Shown here: positions 51,953 to 59,949 of the stretch, in pieces | How positions within the stretch are numbered: the stretch's first letter is position 1 | Layout of the letters: each line of letters starts with the position of its first letter | DNA from: JAVBLW01 sp031553215 | GTDB taxonomy: Bacteria > Bacillota_I > Bacilli_A > Acholeplasmatales > Anaeroplasmataceae | Direction: 5' to 3' | Length of the DNA stretch: 64,000 nucleotides | NCBI GenBank assembly: GCA_031553215.1 | Contig: JAVBLW010000017.1 | Coordinates: 1 to 64,000 of the forward strand | Translations under genes and position numbers: made by a program | Notes under the pieces: generated by a model | What the model was told of the DNA's origin: nothing | The model's input: only the letters and a program-made list of their open reading frames with translations | Databases searched by the model: none

Positions 51953-53164
51953 ATGTTGAATTTAGAAAAATTTAAGGAAGCAAGTAAGATTGTTAGTGAA
52001 GTTACATTAGATACTAAACTTATATATAGTGAGTATTATAGTAACACAACTGGTAATAAAATATATTTTAAACCTGAAAATATGCAGTATACTGGAGCTT
52101 ATAAATTAAGAGGTGCCTATTATAAAATATCCACTTTAAGTGAAGAACAAAGAAATAAGGGCTTAATTGCGGCTAGTGCTGGTAATCATGCACAAGGAGT
52201 AGCTTTTGCGGCTAAACAAAATGGATGTAAGGCTACAATAGTGATGCCTACTACAACCCCTTTAATTAAAGTAAATAGAACTAAGAGTTATGGTGCAGAA
52301 GTAATATTATATGGTGATATATATGATGATGCTTCTAATTATGCAATGAAGCTGGCATATGAGCAAGGTTCAACTTTTATTCATCCTTTTAATGATTTAG
52401 ATGTTGTGGCTGGTCAAGGAACGATTGCAATTGAAATATTAGAAGAAATGAAAGATGTTGATTATATTCTTTGCCCAATTGGTGGAGGAGGATTATGTAG
52501 TGGGGTTGCGATGGCAGCTAAGCTAATGAATCCCAATATTAAAATTATAGGGGTAGAACCTGAAAATGCTAATTGTATGCAAGAATCACTTAAACAAGAT
52601 AAAGTAATAACATTAGATAATGTTTCAACGATTGCCGATGGTACCGCAGTTAAAACTCCTGGAGATAAATTACTTCCAATTATAAAGGAATATGTTGATG
52701 AAATCATTACAGTTAGTGATGAAGAATTAATTGTTTGTTTCCTAGATATGATTGAAAATCATAAAATGGTAGTGGAAAACAGTGGGTTATTAAGTGTTGC
52801 TGCTTTAAAACGTTTAAATGTTAAGGATAAGAAGATTGTTTCTATTTTGAGTGGTGGAAATATGGATGTTATAACTATGTCTTCAATAGTTCAGAATGGC
52901 CTTATTCAAAGAGGTAGAATTTTTACTGTTTCGGTATTACTTCCAGATAGACCAGGTGAGTTAGAAAAGGTTGCGGGTGTTATAGCGCGTGCTAAGGGCA
53001 ATGTTATTAAATTAGAGCATAATCAATTTGTTAGTACGAATAGATATTATCAAGTAGAATTGAGAATTACGATGGAAGCTTATGGAAATGAACATAAAAA
53101 GGAAATTTTACAAGTATTAGAAGAAACTGGTTATCGTCCTAAATTGGTAAAACCTAAATTATAG
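51953..53164 (+). CDS. ilvA: Threonine ammonia-lyase with C-terminal ACT domain
   Basis: A 403-residue PLP enzyme converting threonine to 2-oxobutyrate and ammonia. The PLP lysine lies in YTGAYKLRGAYYK, the phosphate-binding loops in ASAGNHAQGVAFA and GGGGLCSGVA. The C-terminal ~75 residues form an ACT domain (RPGELEKVAGVIARAKGN). The 400-residue one-ACT form is common in anaerobic Firmicutes. The start ATG is near GAGGTGGA. The reading could be catabolic (energy/propionate) or for isoleucine synthesis; no other isoleucine genes lie here. Confidence 0.92.
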   Translation: MLNLEKFKEASKIVSEVTLDTKLIYSEYYSNTTGNKIYFKPENMQYTGAYKLRGAYYKISTLSEEQRNKGLIAASAGNHAQGVAFAAKQNGCKATIVMPTTTPLIKVNRTKSYGAEVILYGDIYDDASNYAMKLAYEQGSTFIHPFNDLDVVAGQGTIAIEILEEMKDVDYILCPIGGGGLCSGVAMAAKLMNPNIKIIGVEPENANCMQESLKQDKVITLDNVSTIADGTAVKTPGDKLLPIIKEYVDEIITVSDEELIVCFLDMIENHKMVVENSGLLSVAALKRLNVKDKKIVSILSGGNMDVITMSSIVQNGLIQRGRIFTVSVLLPDRPGELEKVAGVIARAKGNVIKLEHNQFVSTNRYYQVELRITMEAYGNEHKKEILQVLEETGYRPKLVKPKL

Positions 53165-53208
53165 TCATAAAATAATAATTTTAGCACAAAATATAATAGG
53201 TGATTATT

Positions 53209-53394
53209 TTGAAAGTTGAAATTATTGATGGATGTATTGCGTGCGGGATGTGCACAATGATATGTGAAAAAGTATTTGAATTAGGCGATGATGGTTATGC
53301 TCACGTAATAGATGATCCTAAAGGATTAGAAAGTGAAGTACGTGAAGCAGCTTCTAGTTGTCCTGTAGAAGTAATAAAAGTAAAAGAGTCATAG
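53209..53394 (+). CDS. fer: Small ferredoxin
   Basis: A 61-residue ferredoxin. CIACGMCTMIC (three spaced Cys and a fourth) plus SSCPVEV give the cluster ligands of the short [4Fe-4S] ferredoxin type. The start is TTG at 53209 after AGGTGAT; a GTG at 53200 overlaps the ribosome binding site. Its stop lies in a terminator. Confidence 0.88.
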   Translation: MKVEIIDGCIACGMCTMICEKVFELGDDGYAHVIDDPKGLESEVREAASSCPVEVIKVKES

Positions 53395-53410
53395 TTTTAT
53401 GACTTTTTTT
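53387..53410 (+). terminator. Intrinsic terminator overlapping ferredoxin stop
   Basis: AGTCATA pairs with TATGACT around GTTT, followed by TTTTTTT. Confidence 0.85.
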
Positions 53411-53443
53411 TAATCTTTTAACATAAGATGTAATGGTGTTAAT

Positions 53444-54097
53444 ATGCGAAAATTTATGATTGCTTTTTGTTTTATTTTTATATGTATCTATCATGTTGCG
53501 TCTAGTTGGGCTGAATGTAGTCCGCAATATAATTATGTTTATATTGATCCTGGTCATGGTGGTGCAGATGGTGGGGCTCTTAGAGCAGATGTTAAAGAGG
53601 CGGATTTAAACTTAAAAATTTCAATGCTATTAAAGAGTGAATTTGAGAATAATGGATATAAAGTATTATTGACTAGAGATGGAGATTACGATTTAGCTAC
53701 TGACAGTAATAATAGAAAAAGAACTGATATTCGTAAAAGAGTAGAATTAATTAATAATAGTAATGCAGATTTATATGTATCTGTTCATATGAATATGTTT
53801 AGTCAAAGCATATATCGAGGGGCACAAGTTTTTTATAATAATAAGAATCAAAAAAGTAAGATTCTTGGTGAATACGTACAAGATAGTATTTCTAAATATT
53901 TGAATAATACTAGCAGAAAGAGTAAGCCAATAAGTGGGGTATACTTAGTTGAAAATGTAAAAAAAGTTGGATGTTTAGTTGAATGTGGGTTCTTAAGTAA
54001 TAATGAAGAATTTGATTTATTACAAGATGATGCTTATCAGACTATGATGGCAAAAGCAATTTTTTATGGTTGTCAACAATACTTAATAATGACATAA
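53444..54097 (+). CDS. cwlD: N-acetylmuramoyl-L-alanine amidase, CwlD-like
   Basis: A 217-residue Amidase_3-family enzyme with an N-terminal signal or anchor (about 3-22). Zinc and catalytic residues: IDPGHGGADGG (His), KEADLNLKI (Glu), YVSVHMN (His) and VECGFLSNNEEF (Glu). Small, with no cell-wall-binding repeats, as in CwlD, the germination-linked enzyme that starts muramic-delta-lactam formation in spore cortex. A vegetative amidase of the same fold is the main alternative. The ribosome binding site is weak (TGGTGTT). Confidence 0.75.
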   Translation: MRKFMIAFCFIFICIYHVASSWAECSPQYNYVYIDPGHGGADGGALRADVKEADLNLKISMLLKSEFENNGYKVLLTRDGDYDLATDSNNRKRTDIRKRVELINNSNADLYVSVHMNMFSQSIYRGAQVFYNNKNQKSKILGEYVQDSISKYLNNTSRKSKPISGVYLVENVKKVGCLVECGFLSNNEEFDLLQDDAYQTMMAKAIFYGCQQYLIMT

Positions 54098-54102
54098 ATT
54101 AT

Positions 54103-54131
54103 AAAGCGCTTATAGTGCTTTATTTTCTTTT
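54103..54131 (+). terminator. Intrinsic terminator after cwlD
   Basis: AAAGCGCT pairs with AGTGCTTT (one G-T pair) around TAT, followed by ATTTTCTTTT. Confidence 0.7.
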
Positions 54132-54162
54132 ATGGTATAATTGTAAGGTAATAGGTGATTTT

Positions 54163-54615
54163 ATGGAAAAGAAGTTTATCATTAATAAATATGAAGATAC
54201 AATTAAATTAGGTGAGAACCTTGGAAAACTACTTACTGGTGGAGAAGTTTTATTGTTAGACGGTGATTTGTCGGCTGGTAAAACGACTTTTACTAAAGGG
54301 GTTGGAATTGGTCTTGGTGTAAAAAGAAATATTAATTCACCTACTTTTACTATCGTTAAAGAATATATGGGAAGATTAAAATTAAATCATCTTGATTTAT
54401 ATCGTTTAAGTGGAATTGGTAATGATTTTGATTTAGAAGAGTATTTCAATGATGAATCTGTATGTGTAGTAGAATGGCCTTTTCAGGTTAGAGAAGTACT
54501 ACCTGATGAATATATATTTATATCAATAAAAAGAATAGATGAAGAAGTTAGGGAAATTATTATTTCTTCTAATGGCGATAGATATGATAGAATTGTTGGT
54601 GATTTGAATGTATAA
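54163..54615 (+). CDS. tsaE: tRNA threonylcarbamoyladenosine ATPase TsaE
   Basis: A 150-residue P-loop ATPase needed for the t6A modification of tRNAs reading ANN codons. Walker A is GDLSAGKTTFTKG, then NSPTFTIVKEY and LDLYRL, with WPFQVREVLPDEY near the end. The ATG at 54163 follows AGGTGATT; the frame runs further upstream but over the cwlD stop and a terminator. It overlaps tsaB by eight bases. Confidence 0.95.
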   Translation: MEKKFIINKYEDTIKLGENLGKLLTGGEVLLLDGDLSAGKTTFTKGVGIGLGVKRNINSPTFTIVKEYMGRLKLNHLDLYRLSGIGNDFDLEEYFNDESVCVVEWPFQVREVLPDEYIFISIKRIDEEVREIIISSNGDRYDRIVGDLNV

Positions 54616-55180
54616 GTTGTTAATAGATACGGCAACAAAGAATTTATATTTATGTTTAGTAAATAATGATTTAATAGTTGATGAAAGATATATAATTGGT
54701 AAAAATGATCATTCAAAGAATCTTGTGAATAATATTGAAGATATTTTAAATAAAGAAAAAATAACAATTAATGATTTAGATAGTATTATTTGTGGTGTTG
54801 GTCCTGGTAGTTATACAGGAGTTAGAATGGGAGTAACTGTGGCTAAGATGTTCTGTGCATTTAGTAAAGTTAAATTATATCAGGTGTCATCTTTATATAT
54901 GATGAGTTCTTACTATGAAGAGAATAATATTGCAATGATTGATGCTAGACGTGGTAATGGTTTTTGTGCAGTAATAAAGGGTGATGAAATTATTCTTGAA
55001 GCATTACTTGTAAAAGAGGAAATTTCAAAAGATTATCCTAATTATTTAATAGTTGATGAAGAGATGTATAAAGTTAATCCATTTAAGGTAATAAACAAGA
55101 GTGTTCTTGTGAATAATCCACATTCATTAGTTCCTAATTATTTAAGGGATACAGAAGCGGAGCGTAATATTCATGATTAG
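54608..55180 (+). CDS. tsaB: t6A biosynthesis protein TsaB
   Basis: A 190-residue ASKHA-fold partner of TsaD in t6A synthesis. LLIDTATKNLYLCLV at the start, then CGVGPGSYTGVRMGVTVAKM, and MIDARRGNGFCAVI. The C-terminal part is shorter than in E. coli. It overlaps tsaE and rimI by eight bases each, so all three are translationally coupled. Confidence 0.93.
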   Translation: MYKLLIDTATKNLYLCLVNNDLIVDERYIIGKNDHSKNLVNNIEDILNKEKITINDLDSIICGVGPGSYTGVRMGVTVAKMFCAFSKVKLYQVSSLYMMSSYYEENNIAMIDARRGNGFCAVIKGDEIILEALLVKEEISKDYPNYLIVDEEMYKVNPFKVINKSVLVNNPHSLVPNYLRDTEAERNIHD

Positions 55181-55601
55181 AAAAATGGAGAAAAATGATA
55201 TTCCTGAAATTGTAGACTTTGAAATTAAGATATTTGGTAGTTCTTTAGGACATGAAATGTTAGAAAAAGAACTAAAATATAATGAAATGGCTCATTATTT
55301 TGTAATGGAAAAAGATAATAAGATTATTGGATATATTGGTTTGTGGATAGATGATATTGCATGTCAAATTATTAATTTTTTTATTAAAGAAGAATTCCGT
55401 AAAAATGGTTATGGAACTAGTTTCTTAGAATATATAATCGAATATGCAACAAATAAAAATGTAGAAATATTTTCATTGGAAGTTAGAGAAAGTAATAAAA
55501 CAGCTATAGCTTTATATGAAAAATTTGGATTTAAGTATTCTCACTTAAGAAAGAATTATTATTCTGATGGTGAGCATGCATGTGTGTTAATTAGACAGTA
55601 G
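55173..55601 (+). CDS. rimI: Ribosomal protein alanine acetyltransferase RimI
   Basis: A 142-residue GNAT acetyltransferase. The acetyl-CoA loop is EEFRKNGYGTSFLEYI, with IFSLEVRESNKTAIALYEKF and GFKYSHLRKNYYSD downstream. RimI acetylates the N-terminus of S18; the tsaB-rimI-tsaD order is common in Firmicutes, and its place here supports the name. It ends 8 bases before tsaD. Confidence 0.88.
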   Translation: MIRKMEKNDIPEIVDFEIKIFGSSLGHEMLEKELKYNEMAHYFVMEKDNKIIGYIGLWIDDIACQIINFFIKEEFRKNGYGTSFLEYIIEYATNKNVEIFSLEVRESNKTAIALYEKFGFKYSHLRKNYYSDGEHACVLIRQ

Positions 55602-55609
55602 GTGATTTT

Positions 55610-56617
55610 ATGTTGGTTCTTGGAGTAGAATCAAGTTGTGATGAAACTAGTGTTAGTGTAGTACGTGACGGTAAAGATGTATTATCTAATGTAGTTTTAA
55701 GTCAAATTGATGTTCATAAAGTATTTGGTGGAGTAGTTCCTGAAGTAGCTAGTCGTCACCATGTTTATAATGTTAGTATGGTCTTTGAAGATGCTTTAAA
55801 AGAAGCCAATGTAGGGCCATCTGATATTGATTTAGTAGCTGTTACATATGGTCCAGGTTTAATTGGAAGTCTTCTTATAGGGGTTAATGCTGCTAAAGCT
55901 TTTGCTCTTACTTATAATAAAAAAATTATAGGAGTTAATCATTTAGCTGGCCATATTTATGCTAATCAAATTGAAAATGAAATGAAGTTTCCATTAATTG
56001 CTTTATTAGTAAGCGGTGGTAATACTGAGCTAATATATATGAAAGAACATTTCAATTTTGAGGTGCTAGGGGAAACCTTAGATGATGCAGCTGGTGAGGC
56101 GTATGATAAAGTAGCCAGAGTGGTAGGAATCGGATATCCTGGTGGACCGGTTGTAGATAGACTAGCCCATGAGGGTAGTGATACCTATGATTTACCTAGA
56201 GTATATTTAGGAAATGATAATTATAACTTTAGTTTCTCTGGTTTAAAAAGTGCCGTTATTAATTTAGCTCATAATGCTAAACAACGCGGTGAGGAAATAC
56301 GAGTTAATGATTTATGTTGTTCGTTTCAAAATAGTGTTACAGAAGTTTTAGTTAATAAAACTTTAAAGGCAGCGAAAGAATATAATGTGAAGCAAATAAT
56401 AGTTGCGGGTGGAGTAAGTGCTAATAAGGGCTTAAAAGAACGCTTCGCTAGAGAAAATAAAGAATTTGAAATATGTATTCCTTCAATAAAATATTGTACT
56501 GATAATGCGGCTATGATTGCAGTAGCAGGATATTACCAATATATGAAGACAAAAAAATGTGATGATTTAAGTCTGAATGCTGATGCAAGCCTAGAACTTG
56601 AAAGTATTGTATTTTAG
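55610..56617 (+). CDS. tsaD: tRNA N6-adenosine threonylcarbamoyltransferase TsaD
   Basis: A 335-residue ASKHA-fold enzyme that transfers the threonylcarbamoyl group to A37 of tRNA. Motifs: GVESSCDETSVSVV, VPEVASRHHVYN, VNHLAGHIYANQ (metal histidines), LVSGGNTELIY, and IVAGGVSANKGL. It completes the tsaE-tsaB-rimI-tsaD operon. The start ATG follows AGGTGATT. Confidence 0.97.
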   Translation: MLVLGVESSCDETSVSVVRDGKDVLSNVVLSQIDVHKVFGGVVPEVASRHHVYNVSMVFEDALKEANVGPSDIDLVAVTYGPGLIGSLLIGVNAAKAFALTYNKKIIGVNHLAGHIYANQIENEMKFPLIALLVSGGNTELIYMKEHFNFEVLGETLDDAAGEAYDKVARVVGIGYPGGPVVDRLAHEGSDTYDLPRVYLGNDNYNFSFSGLKSAVINLAHNAKQRGEEIRVNDLCCSFQNSVTEVLVNKTLKAAKEYNVKQIIVAGGVSANKGLKERFARENKEFEICIPSIKYCTDNAAMIAVAGYYQYMKTKKCDDLSLNADASLELESIVF

Positions 56618-56665
56618 ACTAGGAATTTATGTTAAATTTTAGTATAATAGAAAAAGGTGATTTTC

Positions 56666-58309
56666 ATGGAAATTAATAATTTTATTAAAACAATAATGAC
56701 ATCAGATTTAGAAGAAGGAAGAGTAAGTGAAATAATTACTCGTTTTCCTCCTGAACCTAATGCATACTTACATATCGGACATGCAAGAGCAATGGTTACT
56801 AATTTTGAATTAGCGGCCGCTTTTAATGGTAAAACTAATTTAAGATTTGATGATACTAATCCTACAAAAGAGGAACAAGAATTCGTTGATGCGATAATTA
56901 ATGATTGCCGTTGGTTAGGATATGAACCAAATAAAATTTTATTTGGAAGTGATTACTTTGATGAAACATATAATCATGCTATAAATTTAATCAAAAAAGG
57001 ATTAGCCTATGTATGTGATTTAACTCAAGAAGAAATGAGTAAATATCGTGGTAATCTAGTGGAAGCTGGAAAGAATAGTCCATATAGAGATAGAACTATA
57101 GAAGAAAATCTTAAATTATTTGAAGAAATGAAAAATGGTTTATATAAAGATGGAGAAAAGACATTAAGAGCGAAAATTGATATGTCTCACCCTAATATGA
57201 ATATGAGAGATCCGGCTTTATACCGTATCATTCATACTCATCACCATCGTCAAGGAACAAAATGGTGTATTTTCCCAATGTATGACTTTGCTCATCCATT
57301 ACAAGATGCCATTGAAGGTGTATCACATTCACTTTGTTCATTAGAATATGATAATCATCGAATTTTATATGATTGGGTAATAGATAATTGTGATATTGTT
57401 AAAAAGCCACATCAATATGAATTTGGACGTTTAAATATAACTAATACCGTCATGAGTAAAAGATATTTAAGACAATTAGTTGATACTAAGAAGGTTAGTG
57501 GATATGATGATCCACGTATGCCTACTTTAGTTGGATTAAGAAGAAGAGGATATACTCCTAATTCAATAAAGGAATTTATTTTATCTACTGGTTTATCTAG
57601 AATTAATAGTACTACTGGAAGTGATGTTTTAGAACATCATCTACGTGAAGACTTAAAGTTAAAAACTGTTAGACCTAATGTTGTTATGGATCCATTAAAG
57701 GTAATTATTGATAATTATCCAGAAGGACAAATTGAATATTTAGATTGTCCTAATAATTCAGAAAATGAAGAACTTGGAAATAGAAAAATTGCTTTTGGTA
57801 AATATTTATATATTGAAAGAGAAGATTTCTTAGAAGAAAAGCCTAATAAGAAATGGAAGAGATTAAGCAAAGATGTTGAAGTAAGATTAATGCATGCTTA
57901 CTTTATAAAATGCACGTATGTAGTAAAGGATGAACTAGGGAATATTTTAGAAATTCATGCAACCTATGATGTTAATACAAAGAGTGGAAGTGGATTTGAT
58001 GAAAGAAAGCCAAATGGTAATATCCACTTTGTAGAAGCTACTACGGCAGTAAATGCAGAATTTAGATTATTTGAACCATTAGTTTTAGATGAAACAGAAG
58101 AAACTAAAGACTTAGATTTCATACAAAGATTAAATCCGAATTCTATTAAGGTATTAAATGGATTTGCAGAAACTTATTTAAAGGATACTTTAGCAGAAGA
58201 AAAATATCAATTTGTAAGAAATGGATATTATACTACTGATAAAGATACTACAGATTCTAAGCTAGTATTTAATAGAACTTGTGAATTAAAATCATCATTT
58301 ACAATTTAG
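56666..58309 (+). CDS. glnS: Glutaminyl-tRNA synthetase
   Basis: A 547-residue class I synthetase charging tRNA-Gln directly. The HIGH motif is LHIGHARAM, then RFDDTNPTKEE, the KMSKS-like NTVMSKRYLRQL, and the C-terminal anticodon-binding beta barrels. Most Firmicutes instead use GatCAB with a non-discriminating GluRS, so this gene is a later acquisition known in some Clostridia and gut Bacilli. The ATG at 56666 follows AAAGGTGATT; a TATAAT element at 56643 gives it its own promoter. Confidence 0.97.
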   Translation: MEINNFIKTIMTSDLEEGRVSEIITRFPPEPNAYLHIGHARAMVTNFELAAAFNGKTNLRFDDTNPTKEEQEFVDAIINDCRWLGYEPNKILFGSDYFDETYNHAINLIKKGLAYVCDLTQEEMSKYRGNLVEAGKNSPYRDRTIEENLKLFEEMKNGLYKDGEKTLRAKIDMSHPNMNMRDPALYRIIHTHHHRQGTKWCIFPMYDFAHPLQDAIEGVSHSLCSLEYDNHRILYDWVIDNCDIVKKPHQYEFGRLNITNTVMSKRYLRQLVDTKKVSGYDDPRMPTLVGLRRRGYTPNSIKEFILSTGLSRINSTTGSDVLEHHLREDLKLKTVRPNVVMDPLKVIIDNYPEGQIEYLDCPNNSENEELGNRKIAFGKYLYIEREDFLEEKPNKKWKRLSKDVEVRLMHAYFIKCTYVVKDELGNILEIHATYDVNTKSGSGFDERKPNGNIHFVEATTAVNAEFRLFEPLVLDETEETKDLDFIQRLNPNSIKVLNGFAETYLKDTLAEEKYQFVRNGYYTTDKDTTDSKLVFNRTCELKSSFTI

Positions 58310-58314
58310 ATATG

Positions 58315-58332
58315 AGCCCTTATGGGCTTTTG
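58315..58332 (+). terminator. Short hairpin after glnS, probable terminator
   Basis: AGCCC pairs with GGGCT around TTAT, followed by TTTGTCTT. Confidence 0.55.
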
Positions 58333-58356
58333 TCTTGAAAAAAGGAGAAAAAAAAC

Positions 58357-59931
58357 ATGTTAAAAACAATCGATTTAGGACTGCAATACGGTTCTAGAAA
58401 ATTATTTGATAAAGTAAATATCCAGTTTACTAAAGGAAATTGCTACGGTATTATTGGAGCTAATGGTGCAGGTAAATCAACTTTCTTAAAATTATTATCA
58501 GGTGAAATTGAATCTACTAGTGGAGAAGTTTTAATTGATAAAGGTGAAAGATTAAGCGTTTTAAAACAAAATCAAAATGCTTATGATGATCAAACAGTAT
58601 TAAAAACAGTATTGTTAGGTCATAAAAGATTAGTTGAAATAATGAATGAAAAAGAAGTTTATTACAGTAAAGTTGATTTTAATGATGAAGATGGAGTTAA
58701 ATTAGCTGAATTAGAAGGCGAATTTGTTGAAATGAATGGTTGGGAAGCTGAAAGTGATGCGGCTAGCTTATTAAATGGACTTGGGATTGGTGATGAATAT
58801 CATTATTCATTAATGGGTGATATTGATGCTAAGATAAAAATCAAAGTATTATTAGCGCAAGCTGTATTCGGTAATCCAGACATTTTATTATTAGATGAAC
58901 CTACAAATAACTTAGATTATAAGAGTACTAGATGGTTAGAAAACTTCTTAATGAACTTTGAAAATACAGTATTAATTGTTTCCCATGATAGACATTTCTT
59001 AAATAATGTTTGTACTCATATTTGTGATGTTGATTTTGGTAAAATTAAATTATATGTTGGTAACTATGAATTCTGGTATGAATCAAGTCAGTTATTATTG
59101 AAACAAAAGAAAGATCAAAATAAAAAAGATACAGAAAAAGCTAAAGAATTAGAAGAATTTATTAGAAGATTTAGTGCTAATAAATCAAAAGCAAGACAAG
59201 CTACATCTCGTAAGAAATTATTGGATAAGATTGTATTAGATGATATGGAACCTTCTTCAAGAAAGTATCCATATATTGGATTTAAAGCTAACCGTGAAGT
59301 TGGTAATGAGATATTAACGGTTGAAAAATTAACTAAAAATGGTTTATTTGAAAACTTGAGCTTTACAGTTAGAAAAGGAGATAAGATTGCCTTTTTAGCT
59401 GAAAATAGTATGATAGTAACGACATTATTTAATATATTGGCTGGACTTGAAGAAGCTGATAGCGGTACATTTAAATGGGGTATTACAACAAGCGTGTCAC
59501 ATTTACCACAAGATAATAAAACTTATTTTACTAACCCTATTAGTTTAATAGATTGGTTAAGAAATTATTCTCCCGATGATCAAACAGAATCATTTATTCG
59601 TGGATGGCTAGGAAGAATGTTATTTAGTGGAGAAGAATCACTTAAGAAATGTAATGTTTTATCGGGTGGAGAAAAAGTTAGATGTTTATTTGCAAAAATG
59701 ATGTTAGAAGGTGGAAATATTCTAATGTTTGAAGATCCAACTAACCACTTAGACCTAGAAAGTATTACTGCATTAAATGAAGGAATGACTAATTTCAAAG
59801 GTAATATCTTATTCTCGAGTCACGATGCTGAGTTATTAGAAACCGTAGCAAATAGAATCATTAGTTTTGAAGCAGATAAGATTGTTGATAAAATGACAAC
59901 TTATGAAGATTATATTGATTCATTGAAATAA
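58357..59931 (+). CDS. ykpA: ABC-F ATPase, YkpA/YbiT-like, with one degenerate site
   Basis: A 524-residue ABC-F protein. The first domain has an intact Walker A (GANGAGKST) and Walker B (LLLDEPTNNLD), but its signature motif, normally LSGGE, reads GDIDAKIK. The second domain has a proper signature (LSGGEKVR) but a degenerate Walker A (AENSMIVTTLF, lacking GxGKT) and a Walker B ending FEDPTNHLD with the Asp and Glu exchanged. So only the composite site made of Walker A1/B1 and signature 2 looks catalytic. From memory, YkpA-type relatives also have a weakened second Walker A. The interdomain linker is present (about 235-295). Ribosome-bound regulation of translation is expected. Confidence 0.85.
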   Translation: MLKTIDLGLQYGSRKLFDKVNIQFTKGNCYGIIGANGAGKSTFLKLLSGEIESTSGEVLIDKGERLSVLKQNQNAYDDQTVLKTVLLGHKRLVEIMNEKEVYYSKVDFNDEDGVKLAELEGEFVEMNGWEAESDAASLLNGLGIGDEYHYSLMGDIDAKIKIKVLLAQAVFGNPDILLLDEPTNNLDYKSTRWLENFLMNFENTVLIVSHDRHFLNNVCTHICDVDFGKIKLYVGNYEFWYESSQLLLKQKKDQNKKDTEKAKELEEFIRRFSANKSKARQATSRKKLLDKIVLDDMEPSSRKYPYIGFKANREVGNEILTVEKLTKNGLFENLSFTVRKGDKIAFLAENSMIVTTLFNILAGLEEADSGTFKWGITTSVSHLPQDNKTYFTNPISLIDWLRNYSPDDQTESFIRGWLGRMLFSGEESLKKCNVLSGGEKVRCLFAKMMLEGGNILMFEDPTNHLDLESITALNEGMTNFKGNILFSSHDAELLETVANRIISFEADKIVDKMTTYEDYIDSLK

Positions 59932-59949
59932 AAAGGAGTGTGCTTTAAA

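Noticed and set aside
53444..54097. A plain vegetative wall amidase
   Set aside because: Not fully excluded; the small size, absence of wall-binding repeats and other spore genes in the window favour CwlD, so it is named with reduced confidence.
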